NCBI GenBank assembly: GCA_963556195.1
Contig: CAUVYP010000579.1
Location: forward strand, 310,001 to 374,000
DNA: 64,000 nucleotides
Reading direction: 5' to 3'
DNA from: Sepiola atlantica
Taxonomy: Eukaryota > Mollusca > Cephalopoda > Sepiida > Sepiolidae
Within the stretch, counting starts at the first letter, position 1; the number at the start of each line of letters is the position of its first letter. Made by a program: the position numbers and the translations under genes. The notes under the pieces were generated by a model, which was not told the DNA's origin, did no database searches, and saw only the letters and a program-made list of their open reading frames with translations. This document shows positions 44,601 to 58,748 of this stretch, piece by piece.

Positions 44601-47402
44601 TCGCACTAAATTTTGTTGATGTTTTGCGTATTCAGTTTGTATCGACATATCTCCGGGAGTACAAGAGTTGAACTTCTGAAACTTGGTACTTCAGTAGAAA
44701 ATGTGTGTCCGCTAATGTCTGCAAAGTTTCAGAGCACAATTTTTATAAATGTGGAAGTTATAAACACAAGCGATATCAACTTAAAATCGCACTAAATTTT
44801 GTTGATGTTTTGCGTATTCAGTTTGTATCGACATATCTCCGGGAGTACAAGAGCTGAACTTCTGAAACTTGGTACTTCAGTAGAAAATGTGTGTCCGCTA
44901 ATGTCTGCAAAGTTTCGGAGCACAATTCTTATAAATGTGGAAGTTATAAACAAAAGCGATATCAACTTAAAATCGCACTAAATTTTGTTGATGTTTTGCG
45001 TATTCAGTTTGTATCGACATATCTCCGGGAGTACAAGAGCTGAACTTCTGAAACTTGGTACTTCAGTAGAAAATGTGTGTCCGCTAATGTCTGCAAAGTT
45101 TCGGAGCACAATTCTTATAAATGTGGAAGTTATTAACACAAGCGATATACCTTTTAAATCGCACTAAATTTTGTTGATGTTTTGCGTATTCAGTTTGTAT
45201 CGACATATCTCCGGGAGTACAAGAGCTGAACTTCTGAAACTTGGTACTTCAGTAGAAAATGTGTGTCCGCGAATGTCTGCAAAGTTTTAGAGCACAATTT
45301 GTATAAATGTGGAAGTTATAAACACAAGCGATATCAACTTAAAATCGCACTAAATTTTGTTGATGTTTTGCGTATTCAGTTTGTATCGACATATCTCCGG
45401 GAGTACAAGAGCAGAACTTCTGAAACTTGGTACTTCAGTAGAAAATGTGTGTCCGCTAATGTCTGCAAAGTTTCGGAGCACAATTCTTATAAATGTGGAA
45501 GTTATAAACAAAAGCGATATCAACTTAAAATCGCACTAAATTTTGTTGATGTTTTGCGTATTCAGTTTGTATCGACATATCTCCGGGAGTACAAGAGCTG
45601 AACTTCTGAAACTTGGTACTTCAGTAGTAAATGTGTGTCTGCTAATGTCTGCAAAGTTTCGGAGCACAATTCTTATAAATGTGGAAGTTATTAACAAAAG
45701 ACCTATCAACTTTAAATCGCACTAAATTTTGTTTATGTTTTGCGTATTCAGTTTGTATCGACATATCTCCGGGAGTACAAGAGCTGAACTTCTGAAACTT
45801 CGTACATCAGTAGAAAATGTGTGTCCGCTATTGTCTGCAAAGTTTCGGAGCACAATTCTCATAAATGTGGAAGTTATAAACAAAAGCGATATCAACTTAA
45901 AATCGCACTAAATTTTGTTGATGTTTTGCGTATTCAGTTTCTATCGACATATCTCCGGGAGTACAAGAGCTGAACTTCTGAAACTTGGTACTTCAGTAGA
46001 AAATGTGTGTCCGCTAATGTCTGCAAAGTTTCGGAGCACAATTCTTATAAATGTGGAAGTTATTAACACAAGCGATATACCTTTTAAATCGCACTAAATT
46101 TTGTTGATGTTTTGCGTATTCCGTTTGTATCGACATATCTCCGGGAGTACAAGAGCTGAACTTCTGAAACTTGGTACTTCAGTAGAAAATGTGTGTCCGC
46201 TAATGTCTGCAAAGTTTCAGAGCACAATTTATATAAATGTGGAAGTTATAAACACAAGCGATATCAACTTAAAATCGCACTAAATTTTGTTGATGTTTTG
46301 CGTATTCAGTTTGTATCGACATATCTCCAGGAGTACAAGAGCTGAACTTCTGAAACTTGGTACTTCAGTAGAAAATGTGTGTCCGCTAATGTCTGCAAAG
46401 TTTCGGAGCACAATTCTTATAAATGTGGAAGTTATTAACACAAGCGATATACCTTTTAAATCGCACTAAATTTTGTTGATGTTTTGCGTATTCCGTTTGT
46501 ATCGACATATCTCCGGGAGTACAAGAGCTGAACTTCTGAAACTTGGTACTTCAGTAGAATATGTGTGTCCGCTAATGTCTGCAAAGTTTCAGAGCACAAT
46601 TCTTATAAATGTGGAAGTTATAAACAAAAGCGATATCAACTTAAAATCGCACTAAATTTTGTTGATGTTTTGCGTATTCAGTTTGTATCGACATATCTCC
46701 GGGAGTACAAGAGCTGAACTTCTGAAACTTGGTACTTCAGTAGAAAATGTGTGTCCGCTAATGTCTGCAAAGTTTCAGAGCACAATTCTTATAAATGTGG
46801 AAGTTATAAACACAAGCGATATCAACTTAAAATCGCACTAAATTTTGTTGATGTTTTGCGTATTCAGTTTGTATCGACATATCTCCGGGAGTACAAGAGC
46901 TGAACTTCTGAAACTTGGTACTTCAGTAGAAAATGTGTGTCCGCTAATGTCTGCAAAGTTTCGGAGCACAATTCTTATAAATGTGGAAGTTATAAACACA
47001 AGCGATATCAACTTAAAATCGCACTAAATTTTGTTGATGTTTTGCGTATTCAGTTTGTATCGACATATCTCCGGGAGTACAAGAGCTGAACTTCTGAAAC
47101 TTGGTACTTCAGTAGAAAATGTGTGTCCGCTAATGTCTGCAAAGTTTCAGAGCACAATTCTTATAAATGTGGAAGTTATAAACACAAGCGATATCAACTT
47201 AAAATCGCACTAAATTTTGTTGATGTTTTGCGTATTCAGTTTGTATCGACATATCTCCGGGAGTACAAGAGCTGAACTTCTGAAACTTGGTACTTCAGTA
47301 GAAAATGTGTGTCCGCTAATGTCTGCAAAGTTTCAGAGCACAATTTGTATAAATGTGGAAGTTATAAACACAAGCGATATCAACTTAAAATCGCACTAAA
47401 TT
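41637..47402. repeat. 31-monomer composite higher-order unit
   Basis: The order is: tagged C, A, G20 (T98) C, L (CACTGTATTTT), A, D, T98 D, A, P, C22, G64, then the eleven monomers of Y (43683-45728), then T6 A, C27 P, C22, P (CTCCAGGAG), C22 with GAATATGTG, and four C155 monomers. The next tagged monomer follows at 47403. Removing 15 monomers between the two T98 D units (42753 and 45543) gives the order of the next unit exactly. Confidence 0.87.
44241..44426 (+). repeat. Monomer with private CAGTTAGTATCG change
   Basis: An A119 baseline monomer in which TTTGTATCG reads TTAGTATCG. This puts a TAG early in the otherwise open frame. Its homologues at 36243, 52983 and 57261 lack the change. Confidence 0.85.
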
Positions 47403-50378
47403 TTGTTGATGTTTTGCGTATTCAGTTTGTATCGACATATCTCCGGGAGTACAAGAGCTGAACTTCTGAAACTTGGTACTTCAGTAGAAAATGTGTGTCC
47501 GCTAATGTCTGCAAAGTTTCGGAGCACAATTCTTATAAATGTGGAAAGTATAAACAAAAGCGATATCAACTTAAAATCGCACTAAATTTTGTTGATGTTT
47601 TGCGTATTCAGTTTGTATCGACATATCTCCGGGAGTACAAGAGCTGAACTTCTGAAACTTCGTACATCAGTAGAAAATGTGTGTCCGCTATTGTCTGCAA
47701 AGTTTCGGAGCACAATTCTCATAAATGTGGAAGTTATAAACAAAAGCGATATCAACTTAAAATCGCACTAAATTTTGTTGATGTTTTGCGTATGCAGTTT
47801 GTATCGACATATCTCCGGGAGTACAAGAGCTGAACTTCTGAAACTTGGTACTTCAGTAGAAAATGTGTGTCCGCTAATGTCTGCAAAGTTTCGGAGCACA
47901 ATTCTTATAAATGTGGAAGTTATAAACACAAGCGATATCAACTTAAAATCGCACTAAATTTTGTTGATGTTTTGCGTATTCAGTTTGTATCGACATATCT
48001 CCGGGAGTACAAGAGCTGAACTTCTGAAACTTGGTACTTCAGTAGAAAATGTGTGTCCGCTAATGTCTGCAAAGTTTCGGAGCACAATTCTTTTAAATGT
48101 GGAAGTTATTAACAAAAGACCTATCAACTTTAAATCGCACTGTATTTTGTTGATGTTTTGCGTATTCAGTTTGTATCGACATATCTCCGGGAGTACAAGA
48201 GCTGAACTTCTGAAACTTCGTACATCAGTAGAAAATGTGTGTCCGCTATTGTCTGCAAAGTTTCGGAGCACAATTCTCATAAATGTGGAAGTTATAAACA
48301 AAAGCGATATCAACTTAAAATCGCACTAAATTTTGTTGATGTTTTGCGTATTCAGTTTGTATCGACATATCTCCGGGAGTACAAGAGCTGAACTTCTGAA
48401 ACTTGGTACTTCAGTAGAAAATGTGTGTCCGCTAATGTCTGCAAAGTTTCGGAGCACAATTCTTATAAATGTGGAAGTTATTAACAAAAGACCTATCAAC
48501 TTTAAATCGCACTAAATTTTGTTGATGTTTTGCGTATTCAGTTTGTATCGACATATCTCCGGGAGTACAAGAGCTGAACTTCTGAAACTTGGTACTTCAG
48601 TAGTAAATGTGTGTCTGCTAATGTCTGCAAAGTTTCGGAGCACAATTCTTATAAATGTGGAAGTTATTAACAAAAGACCTATCAACTTTAAATCGCACTA
48701 AATTTTGTTTATGTTTTGCGTATTCAGTTTGTATCGACATATCTCCGGGAGTACAAGAGCTGAACTTCTGAAACTTAGTACATCAGTAGAAAATGTGTGT
48801 CCGCTATTGTCTGCAAAGTTTCGGAGCACAATTCTCATAAATGTGGAAGTTATAAACAAAAGCGATATCAACTTAAAATCGCACTAAATTTTGTTGATGT
48901 TTTGCGTATTCAGTTTCTATCGACATATCTCCGGGAGTACAAGAGCTGAACTTCTGAAACTTGGTACTTCAGTAGAAAATGTGTGTCCGCTAATGTCTGC
49001 AAAGTTTCGGAGCACAATTCTTATAAATGTGGAAGTTATTAACACAAGCGATATACCTTTTAAATCGCACTAAATTTTGTTGATGTTTTGCGTATTCCGT
49101 TTGTATCGACATATCTCCGGGAGTACAAGAGCTGAACTTCTGAAACTTGGTACTTCAGTAGAAAATGTGTGTCCGCTAATGTCTGCAAAGTTTCAGAGCA
49201 CAATTTATATAAATGTGGAAGTTATAAACACAAGCGATATCAACTTAAAATCGCACTAAATTTTGTTGATGTTTTGCGTATTCAGTTTGTATCGACATAT
49301 CTCCAGGAGTACAAGAGCTGAACTTCTGAAACTTGGTACTTCAGTAGAAAATGTGTGTCCGCTAATGTCTGCAAAGTTTCGGAGCACAATTCTTATAAAT
49401 GTGGAAGTTATTAACACAAGCGATATACCTTTTAAATCGCACTAAATTTTGTTGATGTTTTGCGTATTCCGTTTGTATCGACATATCTCCGGGAGTACAA
49501 GAGCTGAACTTCTGAAACTTGGTACTTCAGTAGAATATGTGTGTCCGCTAATGTCTGCAAAGTTTCAGAGCACAATTCTTATAAATGTGGAAGTTATAAA
49601 CAAAAGCGATATCAACTTAAAATCGCACTAAATTTTGTTGATGTTTTGCGTATTCAGTTTGTATCGACATATCTCCGGGAGTACAAGAGCTGAACTTCTG
49701 AAACTTGGTACTTCAGTAGAAAATGTGTGTCCGCTAATGTCTGCAAAGTTTCAGAGCACAATTCTTATAAATGTGGAAGTTATAAACACAAGCGATATCA
49801 ACTTAAAATCGCACTAAATTTTGTTGATGTTTTGCGTATTCAGTTTGTATCGACATATCTCCGGGAGTACAAGAGCTGAACTTCTGAAACTTGGTACTTC
49901 AGTAGAAAATGTGTGTCCGCTAATGTCTGCAAAGTTTCGGAGCACAATTCTTATAAATGTGGAAGTTATAAACACAAGCGATATCAACTTAAAATCGCAC
50001 TAAATTTTGTTGATGTTTTGCGTATTCAGTTTGTATCGACATATCTCCGGGAGTACAAGAGCTGAACTTCTGAAACTTGGTACTTCAGTAGAAAATGTGT
50101 GTCCGCTAATGTCTGCAAAGTTTCAGAGCACAATTCTTATAAATGTGGAAGTTATAAACACAAGCGATATCAACTTAAAATCGCACTAAATTTTGTTGAT
50201 GTTTTGCGTATTCAGTTTGTATCGACATATCTCCGGGAGTACAAGAGCTGAACTTCTGAAACTTGGTACTTCAGTAGAAAATGTGTGTCCGCTAATGTCT
50301 GCAAAGTTTCAGAGCACAATTTGTATAAATGTGGAAGTTATAAACACAAGCGATATCAACTTAAAATCGCACTAAATT
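47403..50378. repeat. 16-monomer higher-order unit (deletion form)
   Basis: Order: tagged C, A, G20, L (CACTGTATTTT), A, D, T98/T86 D, T6 A, C27 P, C22, P (CTCCAGGAG), C22 with GAATATGTG, C155/A119, C155, C155/A119, Q. Positions 45543-48518 and 48519-51494 match subtype by subtype at a period of 2976 bp, apart from isolated changes such as CTTAGTACATC at 48775. Confidence 0.9.
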
Positions 50379-53300
50379 TTGTTGATGTTTTGCGTATTCA
50401 GTTTGTATCGACATATCTCCGGGAGTACAAGAGCTGAACTTCTGAAACTTGGTACTTCAGTAGAAAATGTGTGTCCGCTAATGTCTGCAAAGTTTCGGAG
50501 CACAATTCTTATAAATGTGGAAAGTATAAACAAAAGCGATATCAACTTAAAATCGCACTAAATTTTGTTGATGTTTTGCGTATTCAGTTTGTATCGACAT
50601 ATCTCCGGGAGTACAAGAGCTGAACTTCTGAAACTTCGTACATCAGTAGAAAATGTGTGTCCGCTATTGTCTGCAAAGTTTCGGAGCACAATTCTCATAA
50701 ATGTGGAAGTTATAAACAAAAGCGATATCAACTTAAAATCGCACTAAATTTTGTTGATGTTTTGCGTATGCAGTTTGTATCGACATATCTCCGGGAGTAC
50801 AAGAGCTGAACTTCTGAAACTTGGTACTTCAGTAGAAAATGTGTGTCCGCTAATGTCTGCAAAGTTTCGGAGCACAATTCTTATAAATGTGGAAGTTATA
50901 AACAAAAGCGATATCAACTTAAAATCGCACTAAATTTTGTTGATGTTTTGCGTATTCAGTTTGTATCGACATATCTCCGGGAGTACAAGAGCTGAACTTC
51001 TGAAACTTGGTACTTCAGTAGAAAATGTGTGTCCGCTAATGTCTGCAAAGTTTCGGAGCACAATTCTTTTAAATGTGGAAGTTATTAACAAAAGACCTAT
51101 CAACTTTAAATCGCACTGTATTTTGTTGATGTTTTGCGTATTCAGTTTGTATCGACATATCTCCGGGAGTACAAGAGCTGAACTTCTGAAACTTCGTACA
51201 TCAGTAGAAAATGTGTGTCCGCTATTGTCTGCAAAGTTTCGGAGCACAATTCTCATAAATGTGGAAGTTATAAACAAAAGCGATATCAACTTAAAATCGC
51301 ACTAAATTTTGTTGATGTTTTGCGTATTCAGTTTGTATCGACATATCTCCGGGAGTACAAGAGCTGAACTTCTGAAACTTGGTACTTCAGTAGAAAATGT
51401 GTGTCCGCTAATGTCTGCAAAGTTTCGGAGCACAATTCTTATAAATGTGGAAGTTATTAACAAAAGACCTATCAACTTTAAATCGCACTAAATTTTGTTG
51501 ATGTTTTGCGTATTCAGTTTGTATCGACATATCTCCGGGAGTACAAGAGCTGAACTTCTGAAACTTGGTACTTCAGTAGAAAATGTGTGTCTGCTAATGT
51601 CTGCAAAGTTTCGGAGCACAATTCTTATAAATGTGGAAGTTATTAACAAAAGACCTATCAACATTAAATCGCACTAAATTTTGTTGATGTTTTGCGTATT
51701 CAGTTTGTATCGACATATCTCCGGGAGTACAAGAGCTGAACTTCTGAAACTTCGTACATCAGTAGAAAATGTGTGTCCGCTATTGTCTGCAAAGTTTCGG
51801 AGCACAATTCTCATAAATGTGGAAGTTATAAACAAAAGCGATATCAACTTAAAATCGCACTAAATTTTGTTGATGTTTTGCGTATTCAGTTTGTATCGAC
51901 ATATCTCCGGGAGTACAAGAGCTGAACTTCTGAAACTTGGTACAACAGTAGAAAATGTGTGTCCGCTAATGTCTGCAAAGTTTCGGAGCACAATTCTTAT
52001 AAATGTGGAAGTTATTAACACAGGCGATATACCTTTTAAATCGCACTAAATTTTGTTGATGTTTTGCGTATTCCGTTTGTATCGACATATCTCCGGGAGT
52101 ACAAGAGCTGAACTTCTGAAACTTGGTACTTCAGTAGAAAATGTGTGTCCGCTAATGTCTGCAAAGTTTCAGAGCACAATTCTTATAAATGTGGAAGTTA
52201 TAAACAAAAGCGATATAAACTTAAAATCGCACTAAATTTTGTTGATGTTTTGCGTATTCAGTTTGTATCGACATATCTCCGGGAGTACAAGAGCTGAACT
52301 TGTGAAACTTGGTACTTCAGTAGAAAATGTGTGTCCGCTAATGTCTGCAAAGTTTCAGAGCACAATTCTTATAAATGTGGAAGTTATAAACACAAGCGAT
52401 ATAAACTTAAAATCGCACTAAATTTTGTTGATGTTTTGCGTATTCAGTTTGTATCGACATATCTCCGGGAGTACAAGAGCTGAACTTATGAAACTTGGTA
52501 CTTCAGTAGTAAATGGGTGTCCGCTAATGTCTGCAAAGTTTCGGAGCACAATTCTTATAAATGTGGAAGTTATTAACAAAAGACCTATCAACTTTAAATC
52601 GCACTAAATTTTGTTTATGTTTTGCGTATTCAGTTTGTATCGACATATCTCCGGGAGTACAAGAGCTGAACTTCTGAAACTTCGTACATCAGTAGAAAAT
52701 GTGTGTCCGCTATTGTCTGCAAAGTTTCGGAGCACAATTCTCATAAATGTGGAAGTTATAAACAAAAGCGATATCAACTTAAAATCGCACTAAATTTTGT
52801 TGATGTTTTGCGTATTCAGTTTGTATCGACATATCTCCGGGAGTACAAGAGCTGAACTTCTGAAACTTGGTACTTCAGTAGAAAATGTGTGTCCGCTAAT
52901 GTCTGCAAAGTTTCAGAGCACAATTCTCATAAATGTGGAAGTTATAAACAAAAGCGATATCAACTTAAAATCGCACTAAATTTTGTTGATGTTTTGCGTA
53001 TTCAGTTTGTATCGACATATCTCCGGGAGTACAAGAGCTGAACTTCTGAAACTTGGTACTTCAGTAGAAAATGTGTGTCCGCTAATGTCTGCAAAGTTTC
53101 AGAGCACAATTCTTATAAATGTGGAAGTTATAAACAAAAGCGATATCAACTTAAAATCGCACTAAATTTTGTTGATGTTTTGCGTATTCAGTTTGTATCG
53201 ACATATCTCCGGGAGTACAAGAGCTGAACTTCTGAAACTTGGTACTTCAGTAGAAAATGTGTGTCCGCTAATGTCTGCAAAGTTTCGGAGCACAATTCTT

Positions 53301-54098
53301 ATAAATGTGGAAGTTATTAACACAAGCGATATACCTTTTAAATCGCACTAAATTTTGTTGATGTTTTGCGTATTCAGTTTGTATCGACATATCTCCGGGA
53401 GTACAAGAGTTGAACTTCTGAAACTTGGTACTTCAGTAGAAAATGTGTGTCCGCTAATGTCTGCAAAGTTTCAGAGCACAATTTTTATAAATGTGGAAGT
53501 TATAAACACAAGCGATATCAACTTAAAATCGCACTAAATTTTGTTGATGTTTTGCGTATTCAGTTTGTATCGACATATCTCCGAGAGTACAAGAGCTGAA
53601 CTTCTGAAACTTGGTACTTCAGTAGAAAATGTGTGTCCGCTAATGTCTGCAAAGTTTCGGAGCACAATTCTTATAAATGTGGAAGTTATAAACAAAAGCG
53701 ATATCAACTTAAAATCGCACTAAATTTTGTTGATGTTTTGCGTATTCAGTTTGTATCGACATATCTCCGGGAGTACAAGAGCTGAACTTCTGAAACTTGG
53801 TACTTCAGTAGAAAATGTGTGTCCGCTAATGTCTGCAAAGTTTCGGAGCACAATTCTTATAAATGTGGAAGTTATTAACACAAGCGATATACCTTTTAAA
53901 TCGCACTAAATTTTGTTGATGTTTTGCGTATTCAGTTTGTATCGACATATCTCCGGGAGTACAAGAGCTGAACTTCTGAAACTTGGTACTTCAGTAGAAA
54001 ATGTGTGTCCGCGAATGTCTGCAAAGTTTCGGAGCACAATTCTTATAAATGTGGAAGTTATTAACAAAAGACCTATCAACTTTAAATCGCACTAAATT
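50379..54098. repeat. 20-monomer composite unit
   Basis: The first nineteen monomers follow 41637-45170 in order (tagged C through the second P of Y). The twentieth (53913) is a chimera that jumps directly to the unit end. Private changes include GGTACAACAGTAG (51943), CACAGGCGATATACC (52023), GATATAAACTT at 52214 and 52400, and CTCCGAGAG (53584). Confidence 0.88.
53913..54098 (+). repeat. Chimeric monomer: G101 first half, D second half
   Basis: Position 54013 carries the G101 mark of the TTTTAG monomer, but 54030-54031 read CG as in D and the tail is D type. The two intact parents stand two monomers apart elsewhere (45171 and 45543). The switch therefore lies within 54013-54030 and deleted two monomers. 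Confidence 0.85.
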
Positions 54099-56144
54099 TT
54101 GTTTATGTTTTGCGTATTCAGTTTGTATCGACATATCTCCGGGAGTACAAGAGCTGAACTTCTGAAACTTCGTACATCAGTAGAAAATGTGTGTCCGCTA
54201 TTGTCTGCAAAGTTTCGGAGCACAATTCTCATAAATGTGGAAGTTATAAACAAAAGCGATATCAACTTAAAATCGCACTAAATTTTGTTGATGTTTTTCG
54301 TATTCAGTTTCTATCGACATATCTCCGGGAGTACAAGAGCTGAACTTCTGAAACTTGGTACTTCAGTAGAAAATGTGTGTCCGCTAATGTCTGCAAAGTT
54401 TCGGAGCACAATTCTTATAAATGTGGAAGTTATTAACACAAGCGATATACCTTTTAAATCGCACTAAATTTTGTTGATGTTTTGCGTATTCCGTTTGTAT
54501 CGACATATCTCCGGGAGTACAAGAGCTGAACTTCTGAAACTTGGTACTTCAGTAGAAAATGTGTGTCCGCTAATGTCTGCAAAGTTTCAGAGCACAATTT
54601 ATATAAATGTGGAAGTTATAAACACAAGCGATATCAACTTAAAATCGCACTAAATTTTGTTGATGTTTTGCGTATTCAGTTTGTATCGACATATCTCCGG
54701 GAGTACAAGAGCTGAACTTCTGAAACTTCGTACATCAGTAGAAAATGTGTGTCCGCTATTGTCTGCAAAGTTTCGGAGCACAATTCTCATAAATGTGGAA
54801 GTTATAAACAAAAGCGATATCAACTTAAAATCGCACTAAATTTTGTTGATGTTTTGCGTATTCAGTTTGTATCGACATATCTCCGGGAGTACAAGAGCTG
54901 AACTTCTGAAACTTGGTACTTCAGTAGAAAATGTGTGTCCGCTAATGTCTGCAAAGTTTCGGAGCACAATTCTTATAAATGTGGAAGTTATTAACACAAG
55001 CGATATACCTTTTAAATCGCACTAAATTTTGTTGATGTTTTGCGTATTCAGTTTATATCGACATATCTCCGGGAGTACAAGAGTTGAACTTCTGAAACTT
55101 GGTACTTCAGTAGAAAATGTGTGTCCGCTAATGTCTGCAAAGTTTCAGAGCACAATTTTTATAAATGTGGAAGTTATAAACACAAGCGATATCAACTTAA
55201 AATCGCACTAAATTTTGTTGATGTTTTGCGTATTCAGTTTGTATCGACATATCTCCGGGAGTACAAGAGCTGAACTTCTGAAACTTGGTACTTCAGTAGA
55301 AAATGTGTGTCCGCTAATGTCTGCAAAGTTTCGGAGCACAATTCTTATAAATGTGGAAGTTATAAACAAAAGCGATATCAACTTAAAATCGCACTAAATT
55401 TTGTTGATGTTTTGCGTATTCAGTTTGTATCGACATATCTCCGGGAGTACAAGAGCTGAACTTCTGAAACTTGGTACTTCAGTAGAAAATGTGTGTCCGC
55501 TAATGTCTGCAAAGTTTCGGAGCACAATTCTTATAAATGTGGAAGTTATTAACACAAGCGATATACCTTTTAAATCGCACTAAATTTTGTTGATGTTTTG
55601 CGTATTCAGTTTGTATCGACATATCTCCGGGAGTACAAGAGCTGAACTTCTGAAACTTGGTACTTCAGTAGAAAATGTGTGTCCGCGAATGTCTGCAAAG
55701 TTTTAGAGCACAATTTGTATAAATGTGGAAGTTATAAACACAAGCGATATCAACTTAAAATCGCACTAAATTTTGTTGATGTTTTGCGTATTCAGTTTGT
55801 ATCGACATATCTCCGGGAGTACAAGAGCAGAACTTCTGAAACTTGGTACTTCAGTAGAAAATGTGTGTCCGCTAATGTCTGCAAAGTTTCGGAGCACAAT
55901 TCTTATAAATGTGGAAGTTATAAACAAAAGCGATATCAACTTAAAATCGCACTAAATTTTGTTGATGTTTTGCGTATTCAGTTTGTATCGACATATCTCC
56001 GGGAGTACAAGAGCTGAACTTCTGAAACTTGGTACTTCAGTAGAAAATGTGTGTCTGCTAATGTCTGCAAAGTTTCGGAGCACAATTCTTATAAATGTGG
56101 AAGTTATTAACAAAAGACCTATCAACTTTAAATCGCACTAAATT
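54099..56144. repeat. Right-domain 11-monomer unit, variant Z, copy 2
   Basis: Complete Z order. Private changes include GTTTTTCGTATTC near 54298 and TTTATATCG near 55055. It ends with T98 D without T86. Confidence 0.92.
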
Positions 56145-58748
56145 TTGTTTATGTTTTGCGTATTCAGTTTGTATCGACATATCTCCGGGAGTACAAGAGC
56201 TGAACTTCTGAAACTTCGTACATCAGTAGAAAATGTGTGTCCGCTATTGTCTGCAAAGTTTCGGAGCACAATTCTCATAAATGTGGAAGTTATAAACAAA
56301 AGCGATATCAACTTAAAATCGCACTAAATTTTGTTGATGTTTTGCGTATTCAGTTTCTATCGACATATCTCCGGGAGTACAAGAGCTGAACTTCTGAAAC
56401 TTGGTACTTCAGTAGAAAATGTGTGTCCGCTAATGTCTGCAAAGTTTCGGAGCACAATTCTTATAAATGTGGAAGTTATTAACACAAGCGATATACCTTT
56501 TAAATCGCACTAAATTTTGTTGATGTTTTGCGTATTCCGTTTGTATCGACATATCTCCGGGAGTACAAGAGCTGAACTTGTGAAACTTGGTACTTCAGTA
56601 GAAAATGTGTGTCCGCTAATGTCTGCAAAGTTTCAGAGCACAATTCTTATAAATGTGGAAGTTATAAACACAAGCGATATCAACTTAAAATCGCACTAAA
56701 TTTTGTTGATGTTTTGCGTATTCAGTTTGTATCGACATATCTCCGGGAGTACAAGAGCTGAACTTATGAAACTTGGTACTTCAGTAGTAAATGGGTGTCC
56801 GCTAATGTCTGCAAAGTTTCGGAGCACAATTCTTATAAATGTGGAAGTTATTAACAAAAGACCTATCAACTTTAAATCGCACTAAATTTTGTTTATGTTT
56901 TGCGTATTCAGTTTGTATCGACATATCTCCGGGAGTACAAGAGCTGAACTTCTGAAACTTCGTACATCAGTAGAAAATGTGTGTCCGCTATTGTCTGCAA
57001 AGTTTCGGAGCACAATTCTCATAAATGTGGAAGTTATAAACAAAAGCGATATCAACTTAAAATCGCACTAAATTTTGTTGATGTTTTGCGTATTCAGTTT
57101 GTATCGACATATCTCCGGGAGTACAAGAGCTGAACTTCTGAAACTTGGTACTTCAGTAGAAAATGTGTGTCCGCTAATGTCTGCAAAGTTTCAGAGCACA
57201 ATTCTTATAAATGTGGAAGTTATAAACAAAAGCGATATCAACTTAAAATCGCACTAAATTTTGTTGATGTTTTGCGTATTCAGTTTGTATCGACATATCT
57301 CCGGGAGTACAAGAGCTGAACTTCTGAAACTTGGTACTTCAGTAGAAAATGTGTGTCCGCTAATGTCTGCAAAGTTTCAGAGCACAATTCTTATAAATGT
57401 GGAAGTTATAAACAAAAGCGATATCAACTTAAAATCGCACTAAATTTTGTTGATGTTTTGCGTATTCAGTTTGTATCGACATATCTCCGGGAGTACAAGA
57501 GCTGAACTTCTGAAACTTGGTACTTCAGTAGAAAATGTGTGTCCGCTAATGTCTGCAAAGTTTCGGAGCACAATTCTTATAAATGTGGAAGTTATTAACA
57601 CAAGCGATATACCTTTTAAATCGCACTAAATTTTGTTGATGTTTTGCGTATTCAGTTTGTATCGACATATCTCCGGGAGTACAAGAGTTGAACTTCTGAA
57701 ACTTGGTACTTCAGTAGAAAATGTGTGTCCGCTAATGTCTGCAAAGTTTCAGAGCACAATTTTTATAAATGTGGAAGTTATAAACACAAGCGATATCAAC
57801 TTAAAATCGCACTAAATTTTGTTGATGTTTTGCGTATTCAGTTTGTATCGACATATCTCCGGGAGTACAAGAGCTGAACTTCTGAAACTTGGTACTTCAG
57901 TAGAAAATGTGTGTCCGCTAATGTCTGCAAAGTTTCGGAGCACAATTCTTATAAATGTGGAAGTTATAAACAAAAGCGATATCAACTTAAAATCGCACTA
58001 AATTTTGTTGATGTTTTGCGTATTCAGTTTGTATCGACATATCTCCGGGAGTACAAGAGCTGAACTTCTGAAACTTGGTACTTCAGTAGAAAATGTGTGT
58101 CCGCTAATGTCTGCAAAGTTTCGGAGCACAATTCTTATAAATGTGGAAGTTATTAACACAAGCGATATACCTTTTAAATCGCACTAAATTTTGTTGATGT
58201 TTTGCGTATTCAGTTTGTATCGACATATCTCCGGGAGTACAAGAGCTGAACTTCTGAAACTTGGTACTTCAGTAGAAAATGTGTGTCCGCGAATGTCTGC
58301 AAAGTTTTAGAGCACAATTTGTATAAATGTGGAAGTTATAAACACAAGCGATATCAACTTAAAATCGCACTAAATTTTGTTGATGTTTTGCGTATTCAGT
58401 TTGTATCGACATATCTCCGGGAGTACAAGAGCAGAACTTCTGAAACTTGGTACCTCAGTAGAAAATGTGTGTCCGCTAATGTCTGCAAAGTTTCGGAGCA
58501 CAATTCTTATAAATGTGGAAGTTATAAACAAAAGCGATATCAACTTAAAATCGCACTAAATTTTGTTGATGTTTTGCGTATTCAGTTTGTATCGACATAT
58601 CTCCGGGAGTACAAGAGCTGAACTTCTGAAACTTGGTACTTCAGTAGTAAATGTGTGTCTGCTAATGTCTGCAAAGTTTCGGAGCACAATTCTTATAAAT
58701 GTGGAAGTTATTAACAAAAGACCTATCAACTTTAAATCGCACTAAATT
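56145..58748. repeat. 14-monomer composite: Z start, chimera, Y unit
   Basis: T6 A and C27 P of Z are followed by a C22/G64 chimera (56517) and then the full Y unit (56703-58748). The 14-monomer stretch 56703-59306 matches 35685-38288 and 43683-46286 in subtype order. Confidence 0.9.
56517..56702 (+). repeat. Chimeric monomer: C22 start, G64 end
   Basis: C22 (position 56538) and G64 (position 56580) lie in the same monomer. Elsewhere these marks are on separate monomers (for example 52053 and 52239). The exchange lies between 56538 and 56580 and shortened the unit. Confidence 0.82.
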
